From Endomychus coccineus (lineage: Eukaryota; Arthropoda; Insecta; Coleoptera; Endomychidae): a stretch of DNA of 64,000 nucleotides. The position numbers and the translations under genes were made by a program. Where the stretch lies: contig OY294069.1 in NCBI GenBank assembly GCA_958510875.1, forward strand, positions 165,105,111 through 165,169,110, in the 5' to 3' direction. Under the pieces are notes generated by a model. That model saw only the letters and a program-made list of their open reading frames with translations. It ran no database searches and was not told the origin of the DNA. Positions 48,060-60,070 of the stretch are shown one piece after another; within the stretch, counting starts at the first letter, position 1; every line of letters starts with the position of its first letter.

Positions 48060-48960
48060 GACCTTCTATCACACAAAGTAAGCCCAGTATTAAGGGCCAA
48101 AGACATCAAGAGCAATGACAGTCGTCGTCATCTTCAAAAGTAGAACAACAGGACAGGACGGGGTTAAGGCAGATATAAGTCTTATGTTATTTATGCTTAA
48201 GACGTAAGAATAACCGCTAGACTTATACACCTATACAGCAGGCAAATGTACAGATACAGCATTACACCAATTCGTAGAGAATTTGGAAAATGCCTTGCAA
48301 AACAAAGAGATTTTGCAGGGTGCATTCCTAGACATTGAGGGAGCATTCAACAACACATCTCCCCACTCTACGTTATAAGCATCAAGAAGAGTGGGCAATG
48401 TTGCGACTTGCTGCAGATGGATAGACTGCATGCTGAAAGAAAGAATAATCCACTATCGGCAAAGGTCACCAGGAGCTGTTCGCAAGGGGAAGTTCTCTCC
48501 CCATTGCTCTGGAACCTGGTGGCCGAAGGTCTGGTAATCAAAATAAGAAGGTAATGGTTACAAAAGAATAGGGTAAGCTGAAATCATAGTCATCACAGTT
48601 TGAGGTAAATTCAACACAACAACTGGGATTAGAAGCATATGGATAGAAGAAGATGTCGTATCCATTAGCCCCAACAAATTTATCATTGTAGCTTTTACCC
48701 GAAGGAGGGAACTAGAAGGAAAAGATGCTCCATAACGACTAATATCCAGCTGGCGGGAGAAGTTAAATATCTCGGAGTTCTCCAGTTCTCCTTGATTCTG
48801 AACTAACATGGAAACAACAGCACGCCAAGAAGGTCGTGGCAACATAAATGCTAGCCAGACGGAGCTAAGTCCTAAAATGCAGTAATAGACATACAAAATT
48901 GTAGTATGGCTCATAGTATTACTATTGGACTTACTTCCAATGGACATTATAATCATGGGG
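48060..48960 (+). pseudogene. Non-LTR RT fragment with FLDIEGAFNN motif
   Basis: Reads AYTAGKCTDTALHQFVENLE, LQGAFLDIEGAFNNTSPHST (RT motif with catalytic Asp), CWIDCMLKERIIHY, CSQGEVLSPLLWNLVAEGLV (normally GCPQGGVLSPLLW), SPNKFIIVAFTRRRELEGKD and LLPMDIIIMGK. Motif order is complete across the RT, but frame changes are needed and the YADD-type box is lost. Same family as 19850-20640. Confidence 0.8.
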
Positions 48961-49313
48961 AAGGCAATTTTTTTTATGCTGTGATGATTATTCGAGAGGA
49001 AAACCTATAAGGTTCGAAGAGTTTGGAGTTTGGGGGTTATAGGCATAATGCCTTACGAGGCAAAGAGTTCCAAAACTTTCGCGTTGGTCTGGTAGGAAAA
49101 AGATCGACAGGTCTCGAGCTTGACATTGAAGGGGTTACTAGTTTGAGCTCGTCTAGTCCGCCTATTTGGAATCTTTCGTGGTGGAACAACATACGAGAAT
49201 TCTGATGAAAAAAAAAGGGAGAGATCTCCCACCTTTCTACGTTATTCGAGAGAGGTCAATGACCTAGTAAGTGAATAAACGAATAGATCTCTTTTGGAAA
49301 GAATCCAAGAGCT

Positions 49314-49670
49314 TCAGCGTATGTTTGGAAGCCGAACTCCAAACATGTCAACACAGTTCTCCAGGACAGGTAGAATCTGGGCTTTATAGATTATGAGGAG
49401 CTGTAGGGATGTAAAGTAGCTCTTGGCACGGAATAGAAAACCAAGTTTTTGTGAAGTGATTCTCGCAATGTACCTCATATGATCATCCCGTGAGAGGAGG
49501 GTGCTGTTGGTGGTGATCCCGAGCATTGATATGGAAGACGGCATAGGAAAACTTGTATCTGACATCATCATATTAGGGATTGTGGAATCCGCCTTCCTGG
49601 AGAAGGCGCAAGCTTGAGCTCGCCAAGTCCGCATACCTAGAATCTCTCTTGGTGAAATAATGATAAGCAC
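49314..49670 (-). pseudogene. Jockey-like RT fragment C
   Basis: A 118-codon minus-strand ORF: AQACAFSRKADSTIPNMMMS, SISMLGITTNSTLLSRDDHM, RITSQKLGFLFRAKSYFTSL, QLLIIYKAQILPVLENCVDM. This is the RT thumb of the jockey-like family also at 24080, 44960 and 52980. The region 49000-49310 upstream shows related flank. Confidence 0.85.
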
Positions 49671-49839
49671 CGACCATGGACGTTTGTAGAAAAGGAAGAG
49701 GTTACACCGGAAACGAAACCGGAAGTGATTATTTTATTGCATTTCCGCAATCTAGTTGATGTTCTGAACAAAAATTTACTATTTATATAGCGATCAACTC
49801 ATTGGATCTTCCGCGATGAGGGTTTGAAATTTGTATTCT

Positions 49840-50030
49840 TCGAAATATAGCTAAATGGATATCAAATGAAAGGTATCAACGCATAGAGTAAGAATTTTAT
49901 GATTTTCAGTAGGAAAAATCTAATATGATAGATATAAATGAGAAAAACGGTAATTTTGTAGCAACTATAGTTGTATAGGTATGAAATGAAAGGTCTCGAC
50001 GCATAGAGCATGCATTTTTTGAATTTTCAT
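49840..50030. repeat. 120-bp direct repeat pair
   Basis: AAATGAAAGGTATCAACGCA at 49864 and AAATGAAAGGTCTCGACGCA at 49984, with matching flanks, exactly 120 bp apart. Confidence 0.75.
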
Positions 50031-50087
50031 TCACTTGACTTCAAACCAAATTTTGTCGTTGTTTTTATCAGAATAACATATATTGGC

Positions 50088-50260
50088 CATTGAGATCTTG
50101 GCATCTAAACTCATTAGAATTATTCCTCTCAGGCTACATTAGGGAAAAGGATTGTGTCAACTAACTTGCAACTGAGGCAGAGCTGAAAGAGCTGTTGAAA
50201 TAGAGTCACTACATGCGAAATCATGAAAAATTTTGCCAAATCATTGTTATCATGTGAGAG
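50088..50260 (+). pseudogene. Tc1/IS630-type transposase C-terminal fragment
   Basis: Reads YWPLRSWHLNSLELFLSGYI then REKDCVN and ELKELLK. It matches the WPPRSPDLTPLDFFLWGYxK(D/E)KVY...EELK end of DDE_3 transposases, with the catalytic Asp residues mutated. Confidence 0.65.
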
Positions 50261-51325
50261 GTATTATATTTCATACTAAACTGCTGTCTTTTGCTATTTG
50301 ATTTAGGATATCAGTAATTTATTTACTGGAATGTCTGTACATTGATAGAGAAAGGCATATTTTAAGATGCCCTACCCTGGGATTATAATGTACAGTTAAA
50401 GCTGCGAAAAAACAGTTTTCAATTCCTTATTCTGTCATGTAGATTGAAATCTGCCAACTTTTACTTGGAGCTATAAATCATTGTTGTTTCGATTGCATTT
50501 ATCACTTTGTGAATATTAATGGAGTATTTACGAATGATTTATATTGACCGCAAGGTATGTATTCAATGAATAGATGACCTTTCACTAAATTTGCATCGAC
50601 AGACTAATTTATAATGGAATCCAGGGCAATAATGCGTCAAGTCTTTTGACTTGAATCGAAATGAAATGAAAGCCGGTACTGAATAATTTAATTGTGATAA
50701 TGACCTACGCAACATCACCATTGCACCCGTGATGTATTATTTCATTGCCCACGTAAAAATATACGACAGCTTGGAAGCGGATACTTCAGAAGATACGAAC
50801 TGAATTGAGTCAGTTTTCATTCTGTTGTTACACCCAATCGGAGTACAAAAATAAATTATGTTTATAAGGCATCGAGTTCGCGAGCACCACATTCATAAAC
50901 TGAGAGAAAATGCGACATCAATTGTGGATGTCTTCGAAACATCCACCGATACTCTTGTACTTTTCGGAGTAATAAGTACATTATAGAAAACATGCATTTT
51001 AAATTCTTTGTTTACATCGCTTTAATATTATTATGACGTTATTTATATTGTTACATAGTGTTTCAGAAAAATCTTGGCTTCCGGATGGATTCCCCGTCAC
51101 AATAGCACGACTTGATCCCTACGTTTCGCCAACCATTACAGGTTGCATCTTCAGGGCAGGCTGAAAGGATTCCCCTAATGCTCCTCTTGTTTATGTTGAT
51201 GTGAAACGTCTTGATGGAGTCGCTATTGTGCATTTCCTCCCCCCAACTACCAACTTTTTCACATGATTATGCTGATCACATATTCCTTCAACACATCAAG
51301 AAACAATTAGAAAGCTGCAAACGGG
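50261..51325. other. No gene recognised
   Basis: AT-rich. At 51060-51180 a stretch containing CGTTTCGCCAACC and GGTTGCATCTTCAGG looks like non-coding transposon sequence. Confidence 0.35.
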
Positions 51326-51329
51326 TTGA

Positions 51330-51780
51330 TATAGTATGGGACAGCTAATAGAGAAAAGCGAGGTATGGGTGTTAGGAGAAACTGTGAAGGAAGGAACAAG
51401 CTCCGAATCAAGTGGACCGACTTCACCAACAAACAGCAACTTTTTGCTTTCCTTTCAAACAAATTGGTAAATGTTGAATGTGGCGTAACAAATTCAATTA
51501 TGGTCACATGTGATGCCGAAGTTATTCTCCGAGGAACTGGTTATCCACTTCCAGGATGCACATTTGAATGGCACGGACGTAGTGGTGATCCTCATAGGCA
51601 AGTTCCATCGTCTGATGACCTTGTGTGCAGATTTGAAGACTTGTGTTGGTTTTGGTACAGACAAAACATTTACTTATATTGACATTAATGCTATTTATGA
51701 GAAACTGGGTGTAGAGAAATCCTTGGCCTTCCCTTTATTCCACAGATTCACTTTATATAGAAGACTTTCTTGACAGTTCT
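51330..51780 (+). pseudogene. Repeat-family protein fragment (DTDVVVILIGKFH type)
   Basis: Two overlapping frames carry pieces of one protein: CDAEVI then GTGYPLPGCTFEWHG in the first, and DVVVILIGKFHRLMTLCADL, FGTDKTFTYIDINAIYEKLG, KSLAFPLFHRFT in the second. I recognise this as a widely repeated but poorly named animal repeat-encoded protein that normally continues GCDTTSAFFGKGKK. Broken by a frameshift. Confidence 0.5.
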
Positions 51781-52975
51781 TTCGATTACCTTGCCTGATA
51801 TTATTTTAGGAAATTTTTCGGAAATATCGGTATCAGAAATGAATCATAATATAATTGTATAATATTGAGAAAAATCAATATAACGAAATTCTTTGAATTG
51901 ACAATAAATTCGGACGAGGAACATAGTTCACGTGTTCTTTACTGCATTAAAAGTAAGTGAATTCTGATAAATTCTGGTTCAAGAGAACTGTCAGAATTTA
52001 ATTTAATTACAATTAGTTTTGTTTTACCATTCTGGATCGAAGTTTTCGCCACTCATGCCCAATTATGAGTATATAGTATATCATTTGTATTCCCCCTTAG
52101 GCTATATTATTCCAGGAATCTATGGATTGCATGATTTTCTGAGGAATGTTGATAAATGAGAGTACATCGCGTGCAAAAGTCCTTCGCTGATCCGTTACAC
52201 GGGCACGATATCCACCCCCGCATATATTTCTCATTCATTCAATAAATTCGCAAGGAATTCGAAACGCGCGAAATTAAATTATACAAGGCCGGTGGCGATT
52301 CAATTTCATGTAATACAGAATGAATAACACGATGCCATGCCAAAATATTTAATATTAACAGTTGGAAAATCGGTTTTGTTTTGTTTTCATGAATTTAACG
52401 ACACAATCAAATCGAAACAATTTTAATATACTCGAAATAAATCAGATGTTGAACGACAGGCCAATGTTTTGTACCCAAACAGGGTCATGATCAGTGGCGA
52501 CTGGTGACACAAGGGTATGAGGGTGCGAATAAATGACAATTTTTGGATTTTTCAAGGTCAAACACCCTAAAGTATAAATGAGTAACTCGCAGAGTAGAAA
52601 TATTTGCTTAAAGAAATAGGTTTTGTCACAAAAATATCCCTTTTTTTGATGAGATTAACAGAAATCTCGACAAAAATTATTTTAAATAATTAATATTTGA
52701 ATATGAAAAAAGTTTAGCTACACGCTCTCAGATCTTTAACTTAAAAAAGTAAACTTACCCTAGAATCCCTAGATATATCCAAGTTTGAGGTTATTAGTAT
52801 AGAAAATCGTTTAGTCTATTTTTGCAATTCGCAAAAACGTCAATTACAAAGTGAATTTAGTCTGTCCTGTGCCACTGTATTTCTCGAAAAGGTTTTAACT
52901 CCTTTTAAACGTTGAAAAATAGCGTTCACTTTTTATCTTAGCGTGTAAGCGCTGAACGAACTGTCAAACAAATTG
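51781..52975. other. No gene recognised
   Basis: AT-rich sequence without supported features. Confidence 0.4.
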
Positions 52976-52979
52976 AGTG

Positions 52980-53790
52980 AGTATAATGCACGCAAATCTC
53001 ATAATGTACTCCAAAGGATTTAACAGAGTCTGGCACCAAAGCCTTCTTGGGAAATTTCCGTCATATGGTTTGTCGCTTACTATCTAGTTTTCTCTCAGAT
53101 AGATCCCTCCATGTGGTAGTTGACGGAGTCCGATAAAATTACTACCAACGCTGGCGTTTCACAGGAATCTGTCTTGGCACCAACTTTGTTTCTGCTGGAA
53201 ATGGCCACCTGTTCCGTCCACAGCTTTGCAGATGATGGTAGGCTTCATACCGCTTTCTCATATAGAGCCCTTATACCATCCAATGAAGCCAAAAGAGCGA
53301 GACAGGGACAAGTTAACGCCATTATGGCAAAGATTTTGGAATAGGGATCTGATAATCTAGTAGTTTAATGCAACCAAAACTCAAGCTTACGTCTTCTCCA
53401 GGAAGGCGGATCCCACAATCCCTAATATGATGATGTCAGGTACAACTATTCCATACGAAGTCTTCCATAACAAAGCTCGGGATCACAACCAACAGCACCT
53501 TCACATGGGACGATCATGCGAGTCTCATTGCGAAAATCGCTCCCCAAAACCTGGGTTCCGTGCCAAGAGCTACTTTACATCTCTGCAGCTCCTCATAATC
53601 TACAAAGCACAGATTTGACCTGTCCTGGAGTACTGTTCACATGTTAGAAGTTGGGCTTCCAAACATACGTTGAAGCTCTTGAGTTTTATCCAGAAGAGAG
53701 CTATTCGTTTGATTGATGATGTCACACTTACTAGCCCATGTTGATAACTATGGGTGGACCTTAGTCCCCCGGGTTGCACGTCATACAACT
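52980..53790 (+). pseudogene. Jockey-like RT fragment D
   Basis: Reads TNAGVSQESVLAPTLFLL, TCSVHSFADDGRLHTAFSYR (FADD catalytic box intact), ALIPSNEAKRARQGQVNAIM, FSRKADPTIPNMMMSGTTIP, FRAKSYFTSLQLLIIYKAQI, a stop, then VLEYCSHV and KRAIRLIDDVTLTSPC. It is the most extended copy of this family in the window, but it has an in-frame deletion before the FADD box and several frame changes. Confidence 0.88.
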
Positions 53791-53929
53791 CTAGACCCGT
53801 CGTACTTTCCCTCCCCTAATAATAGACAGCACGCCACTGCCCGGCAGAGATCAACGCCTTAATTGGAGATGAGACGGTCTTTTGAACCGTCTGGGCCCCT
53901 CTCTCCCTGCCTACTCGTGTTCTTGTCAT

Positions 53930-54790
53930 TTTACAACTTTTTCTTTTGACGAGTAGCCGCCGGCCTCTTATCATCGGCCTACCACATACCATTGCCCTGG
54001 CCACGAATCAATTGCCCAGAAGCCTGGGATAAGAAGCACAGACACCGGAATTTAGGAGTTAAGCCATGTGGTGCAGCATTTACCCACGCAGAGACAGTGT
54101 TTTTTCGCCCCCGGCGGAACTACTTTAGGCGGACCCACTACGGGCACTGCTTGCTAGACTATATAATTGCTCCTTCTGGGCTATAGCCAACTCCACCTCC
54201 TCACCTGTTTCACCAGGAGCGTTACGAGTAATCGTTCGGCTTCGTTCAAGTAGCCTACCGCATATGTCTACCACGGTCGTGAATCCATTTCGACCAGTCG
54301 TCTGGGATAGGAAGGCACTGCGCCGTGGTTTTTATGGGTAAACGTTATGTGGTGCACCGTTTACCTGACGTTTCGCAGCGGTACTTTTTCACCCTGCTCT
54401 AGCTGGCAGACGCTATTTTAAGCGAGAACATATATACATATGGTACAGCGGGCACGGTACTTGCTGACTATTCCCCCTATAGGGCGAGGAATAGCCTCTC
54501 TCGCCTGCTCGTGTTAGCCTAAGCTACGTTTACGAACCATCGCCGGCCTCGTTCAAGTTTGGCCTTCGGCATGTGTCTGCCACGTCCGTGAATCCGTTCC
54601 GACCAGCAACCTTGGGATAAGAAGGCACGGGGTCGTGGTTTTAGTGGTGAAATGTATGTGGTGCCCAGTTCACCGGGTCTTTCGCAGTGGCAATACTTAG
54701 TTTCGCCCCAAGGGGTTAATTATCTCGAGACCCGCGGAGAGGACGTTGCTTGCTGAATCTACTGTCAGTTTCTCTCCGGCCTGGTAGTTC
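53930..54790. repeat. Three diverged ~280-310-bp tandem units, CG-richer
   Basis: Each unit carries, in order, GTTCAAG or ATCATC then GGCCT, CCACG-GAATC, CTGGGATAAGAAGCAC or a variant, GTGGTGC near a TTTACC, TTTCGCCC and CTTGCT, then CTCTCGCC or a variant. CTGGGAT-type anchors lie at 54024, 54302 and about 54611. It directly follows the LINE at 52980-53790. Confidence 0.75.
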
Positions 54791-54799
54791 TCTCTCGAG

Positions 54800-56050
54800 C
54801 TTACTAGTTCAGTGACCTTTCTAGAACATCGTAGAATGGTGGGCGATCTCTCCCTTTTCTACAGACATTTCCATTCTAACGAATGATTTAGTGGTTCACT
54901 GATGGGTGCTATTCGAAAGTTGAACTAGCTACAGTTGTGGCGGCGTTGTTATTTACTTACCTATGCATTTTGGGTTCCAAGAATGCAGGTTGCAGATTCA
55001 ATACCAATAATTTTACATGTCATATTTTAAGTTTCAAAATATTAAATTAGGTTTTATTATTAGTTTCGATTATTACGCTATTATCGATATAGTTGACCTA
55101 CTTTTAAAGAGAGTGAACTGCACTGGTCATAATGAAGTGGGAAATATGAGTAAAAAGGCTTCAGATAGGACGTTGGATTATAAATTCAATCCCTAGTTTT
55201 GATTTGATTGCCATAGCATCGGAATCAAAGCTTTAAATGAAGTAGCTATTTAAAATCAATTGAGAAATATTCATCAGGATCTTCTATATTCACTATTATT
55301 ATTATCTGCCACAACTTAACGTTCGAGTCAAATTCACCTTGATGTGGCAATTACGTGTTCGAAGAATATCTAATTACCCACCTTCCACACCTGCACGCTG
55401 ACTAAAAAGGTAATTATTGACAATTCGATTAATTCGTGCGAAATCAGTCACGATTATTATCTTCGAGAATTGTGTCAAATTCCAAGTCAATTAAATACGA
55501 CAAAGTGATGTAGAAAATCCCATTTTATCTCAAAGTCAGAAAATGTATTATTATTATTTAAGCTTGCACCTGGCCAGGATAAAATTTAAGAATATTATCA
55601 ACTTTTAACAATATGTGATATGAAACATAAGAGGATTTTAACTTACGATTCGGCTGTATACATGGAGGTTATATTAAAACGTACAAAAACATATAAAAAT
55701 ATGATCCTTGATTTGTAAAGAAAATTCAATGCAGTGGCAAGAATCTGATTATGAAAAATGTTGTTTGCAAAACTTTGAAATACATATCCGAGTTTTGGTA
55801 AATAATTAGAACAACATTTCGAATGAAACGGTCATTAATCGAGATATGAACGAGACAGAATAGAATAGAGGTTTCAAATACAAAGGAAGGAACCCAAAAA
55901 TTCTAGGATTAATATTATAAAGAAGCAAATTAACGAAGGAATCATCGTTGATATGATAATTGGAAGAAGGCAACTTGTGGTCAGTTGAGCTTCCTCTTTG
56001 GTGTGACCAAATACTTTTCTAGATGATGAAATGAAAAGCTCTTGACAAAA
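54800..56050. other. No gene recognised
   Basis: AT-rich. ATCGTAGAATGGTGGGCGAT at 54824 also occurs, diverged and inverted, near 49230. Confidence 0.4.
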
Positions 56051-56054
56051 CCCA

Positions 56055-56175
56055 AAACAACGAAAACGTCATTTTTAGAGCGTAATGTTGGCAATCTTGG
56101 TAAGAGTAAATTTGCAGATTTTCCCTCCTTCAACTTGGATAGGAAGTGAGAAAATGCTTCTGTGAAGAGGAAGTA
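56055..56175. repeat. Dispersed repeat, copy 1
   Basis: Matches 57166-57293: TTTCCCTCCTTCAA(C/G)T, GG(A)AGTGAGRAAATGCTTCTGT and preceding GTAA(A)TCTGCAG-like blocks, in the same orientation. Confidence 0.6.
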
Positions 56176-56352
56176 AACTACTAGAATTGATGGTTTTTGC
56201 GACAATCAATCTACGTGGTGGTTGGTCTTTGTTATCGAGAAATCCTGTAACTACCACGATTTATTGAGTTTATCGAAGATCTTGGAACGCTTAGGTTTTA
56301 CCATAGACCTATCATCCTAAAGAGACGAAACATCTCATTCATAAAACTCCAT

Positions 56353-56889
56353 TTACTTGTCGCAATGATTACATGAAGTATGACAAAGAAAACCAACGGA
56401 CCTCTTTGTCGTCGAGACATAATTACTCCTTATTGGCAACGCTGTAACTATGATTGAAAACTTGGTACCACTTGTAAGGCAACACCGCTTCGAAATAACT
56501 GCGAGAAATACGGAAGCTGTCAAATTGCATAGTACAGAACCAAGTCCCCATTCTAAAAGGTGCGCGGCGTTGTCGCGATCTGAACAAATGAGGCAATGAA
56601 TGAATAGTTCTATATTTAAAAATTTTAATATTCTATAATTCGATTGTATATTCCAGGTTACCATAAATTGTGGAATATTTTTCAGAGAAAACGACATTTC
56701 AACAGTATTGCTTCTAATATAACCAATAAATAATGCTATGGACGTTTTTATAATAATTACAAATCTCAATCCGGCACAAAGAACAACTAATCCGGCAACA
56801 GCACATTCCATACGGCCATACTTGTTATATACAGCGGTCAGAGTGGCCCGAAATTTTGGCAATGTCTGATCGTGTTTAACTGTAAACAA
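56353..56889 (-). CDS. Unidentified 178-codon ORF, hydrophobic segments
   Basis: The longest non-Hecw ORF in the window, from ATG to stop. It starts MFTVKHDQTLPKFRATLTAV, then a membrane-like stretch (AVAGLVVLCAGLRFVIII, about residues 31-48, followed by ALFIGYI). A second hydrophobic part lies at about 110-135. I recognise no domain. An ORF this long is unlikely by chance at this base composition. No splice sites, neighbouring exons or promoter were identified. It could be an exon of an unrecognised membrane protein, a transposon fragment, or chance. Confidence 0.25.
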   Translation of the reverse strand: MFTVKHDQTLPKFRATLTAVYNKYGRMECAVAGLVVLCAGLRFVIIIKTSIALFIGYIRSNTVEMSFSLKNIPQFMVTWNIQSNYRILKFLNIELFIHCLICSDRDNAAHLLEWGLGSVLCNLTASVFLAVISKRCCLTSGTKFSIIVTALPIRSNYVSTTKRSVGFLCHTSCNHCDK

Positions 56890-57165
56890 TCCTGTCTCCT
56901 TGGGATAATAGGTCTACGGGTTTTACACATACATATGTATATGTGTCTCAACACCAATACATTTCGTGGGAAATTTATCCTAGAATTTCATCGGGTTACC
57001 GCAAGTGTAGGAATTTTCACATCCGAACGTGTCCATCTCACTATAGAAAAAATAATGTGTCGCCTCAAAGAAGTTGGGAGCAATATCTTTGCCAGTACCA
57101 AGATTTTCCTACATTAAATTCCTCGTTTTCAGAGAACAATTACTTTAAGATTCTTGTTAGCTTTC

Positions 57166-57293
57166 CCACAATATATTTTCGTCATTTTCAGACCGTAACT
57201 TTGGTAATATTAGTAACAGTAAATCTGCAGTTGGAGTTGCACAGTTTCCCTCCTTCAAGTGGGATGGGAAGTGAGGAAATGCTTCTGTGATAT
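57166..57293. repeat. Dispersed repeat, copy 2
   Basis: Second copy of 56055-56175. A third, weaker match may lie at 57905-57975. The minus strand of both copies reads TEAF.HF.S.LKEG, so it could be a duplicated coding segment. Confidence 0.55.
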
Positions 57294-58550
57294 AATCCTG
57301 ACAGGACATACAACAATTAGAAACTGCAGTCTGTTCGGAAACGGAAGAATTAATACGATAAACATTATATAATAAAAACAATTCAACTTTATTCACATAC
57401 ATACGATGGATGTGACCTAGATCCTATTTTAAAAGAATAGATTAGCTGTTCGTACCAAGTAAGACGTCAATAATTTAGGGATTTATGAGCACATAAGGAA
57501 ATAAACGGTTCAATTTGTTATAATTTGCATCAATTAAAATAACTGAACGGATGGAATTATTAATACATAAAGCGAGATTCATACATCCTTTGAACTTGCC
57601 GCTACCATAAATGTTATGGGTGCCGAATTTTTATGACTAATAATCGAGCCAAGATCTATCTCGAAAATCTACGATCCATTAAGAAATGTCTCCATTTAGT
57701 AATGTCACGATCGCGAATGTCAGAATCGTGATCTTTAAATGTTGAAAAAATGGTATATATCAAGGTTTATATAGGTTCACGTCATTGTTTACATTTCTCA
57801 CGAAGAATGTTGTTATAATCGTTCTAGGAACATCGATGAATTAATGATTGTGTGAATACGAATACAGTTAATTATTTGGAGTTGGAAGCAGATCAATAAA
57901 CCACAATTCGTAGTATAGTATTCGTTATTGGAAGGCGAAGATTTGTAGATAGCTATTTCCTCCATTTGGGAAGGGCAAATCAAAGGAAAAACCTCGAAGG
58001 AGTTACTCATGCTCATGCTTCATCAGTAGTCAAATACATGGAATATGCGAAGAATAAACAGATATGCGTTGTATACAATCCTAGGAATAACTCAACAAGT
58101 ATCCAAATATCTGGATAGTTATTGTGGTGCCACAATATTAAAGTTATCGAGCTGGAGCCCCTCAAACATTACCAGCTGATTGTTATAAATACAGAACAAG
58201 TTCTATTGAATGCATCAGTGAGTTATGGAAACGGTTGGACATTTGAATACATAGCCATTCGTCGTTTCGTCTTTTCAGACAAGTATAATAATTTTCATTT
58301 TTATATAAATAATATCAAATTTTATTTAATTCAATCATGGTTCATAAAAATAAACTGCTGTTTAAACCTACCTGATTATAAAGTTTAGGTTGAATGAAAG
58401 AGAGCGCTTCTCTATCCCTTGTGGCTCAGACAAAAGCTAACTCTCCCTTTGATAGCATTCTTTCAATCTTTGTCAATGTATACTTGTACCAATAAAAGCC
58501 TTTATTATTATCATCAAGTAACAACCAGGTTAATAGTTAAAAAATTAAAA
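57294..58550. other. No gene recognised; LINE-type 3' tail
   Basis: AT-rich. At 58380-58515 a stretch ending AATAAAAGCCTTTATTATTA resembles a LINE 3' UTR. Confidence 0.4.
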
Positions 58551-58559
58551 AAACCGAGC

Positions 58560-59400
58560 TGATCCTCTTCATGAGAAAAAGGAAAATAGGCGAGCTTCGG
58601 CTATCCAAACTAATCAATACTACCCTAACGATATCGTCGTAGGTAAAATACCTGGATATCATCACACAGTAATATATAAAAAGCAAGCATCGCTCTGGCA
58701 GTGTCGGGGAGCGATCGGGAAAAGATGGGGACTATCTCCGAAGAGAGGATTATTGCTCTACATGGCGCTCATAAGTCTCATGATAATGTAAGGTGCGCTG
58801 ATCTGGTGGCCCAGACCTCAATAAAATAACTAAACGAATTATAAAGAACCGGGTGTCTCAGCATTGCTGGAGCCATGCAAATAACTCCCATAGCAGCGAT
58901 ATAAGCCTCCCACTTTTCGACAATAACGTAGAAGAAATGGCTACAGCATCTGTACTACAGTGTAATTCAATAGAACTCTGGTACAAGAGAAGTAAGGAAG
59001 GGAAACAATGTTACCTCCTGCAGAAGACACCCTCTCTCAGTAGGGAGACACACATGGCGTCATCTCACTACATCTTCATCAAAAGACCCTATGTAACAAC
59101 CGATACGGGAGCCATGAATGAGGAGAAGGGGGAAACTCTCCATATCTTCACTGATGGCTCTAAAACCAACATGTAAACTGAGGCAGGTACTCACTCTTGA
59201 GCTCTAAACCTTATATTATTCGAGACTTCCTCAGTATCTATTGGATGACCTGCTATGTAGAGCTTGCGTAGGAGGCGACGAGACGGCGAAGCACGTACTG
59301 AGCATCTGTCCACTCCTCGCCAACATCAAAACTCCCGAGCGTGGATGAGTGATGTGTACTTGTTTGTTAAACACCTAGGGTGGGTGGACAGCTAGGAATA
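58560..59400 (+). pseudogene. LINE pol fragment: RT end, RNase H start and knuckle
   Basis: Reads GAIGKRWGLSPKRGLLLYMA then ALIWWPRPQ (the end of the RT), a spacer, ETLHIFTDGSKTN with the first RNase H Asp (59130-59170), and after an internal deletion LCRACVGGDETAKHVLSICP then VYLFVKHLGWVDS. The middle of RNase H is missing. Same pol type as 48060-48960. Confidence 0.8.
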
Positions 59401-59649
59401 TACTGGAGATATGTCCCCTATAGAGGGGGGTACAATGGTCCTTATATGGACTAAGTATTCTACCCCAATAACTTCCTATTTTAATCCAGAAATATGTACT
59501 ATCCTGAAAGAACCCGAAATATTCCTCCAGGAATGAATTCCCCATTGGCAGAAGGGGTGCAATACAACATGACTCATGAAATACAAACGGCATGAAATGT
59601 CTGAAAAATAATCGAGAAAGCTTCTGGAAAAATTTCCAACCGATATGAG

Positions 59650-60070
59650 ATGAAATAAGGGAGGACTGTGAACATTTTTCAAACAGCTCGAGATATCGAT
59701 AAAACAATAGAAAAACCCTTCCCCGCCGTCCTCCTGATCAATTTTGGAAAAATTCTAGGAACTGCGAAAACTGCAGAACGAAATGATCAAAAATAAGGGA
59801 GTTGGAATTAGGGGTTGAATGTGAAAATATTAAAATTGATCCATTTCCCAAACGGTTCGAGATATCGAAAAAACCTCACCTGGCAATGCACCCTAGTAGA
59901 ATTTTTTTGGAAAAAATCTAGGTACTGTAAAAATGTCAGACCGATATGCCAAAAAAAGGGAGTAAATGTGAAAATATTAAAATTGATCAAATCTCTTAAA
60001 TGGCTCGAGATATCGAAAAAATTATCTTCGCCATTTCGCCGTCGATTTGGGGGAAATTTTAGCTACTGCA
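59650..60070. repeat. ~150-bp tandem repeat, about three units
   Basis: Units contain AATATTAAAATTGATC (two of three), CTCGAGATATCGA or TTCGAGATATCGA at about 59690, 59856 and 60006, a TTTTTTGGAAAAA or TTTGGGGGAAATTT block and CTACTG or GTACTG. The short ORFs on both strands here are repeat by-products. Confidence 0.75.
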
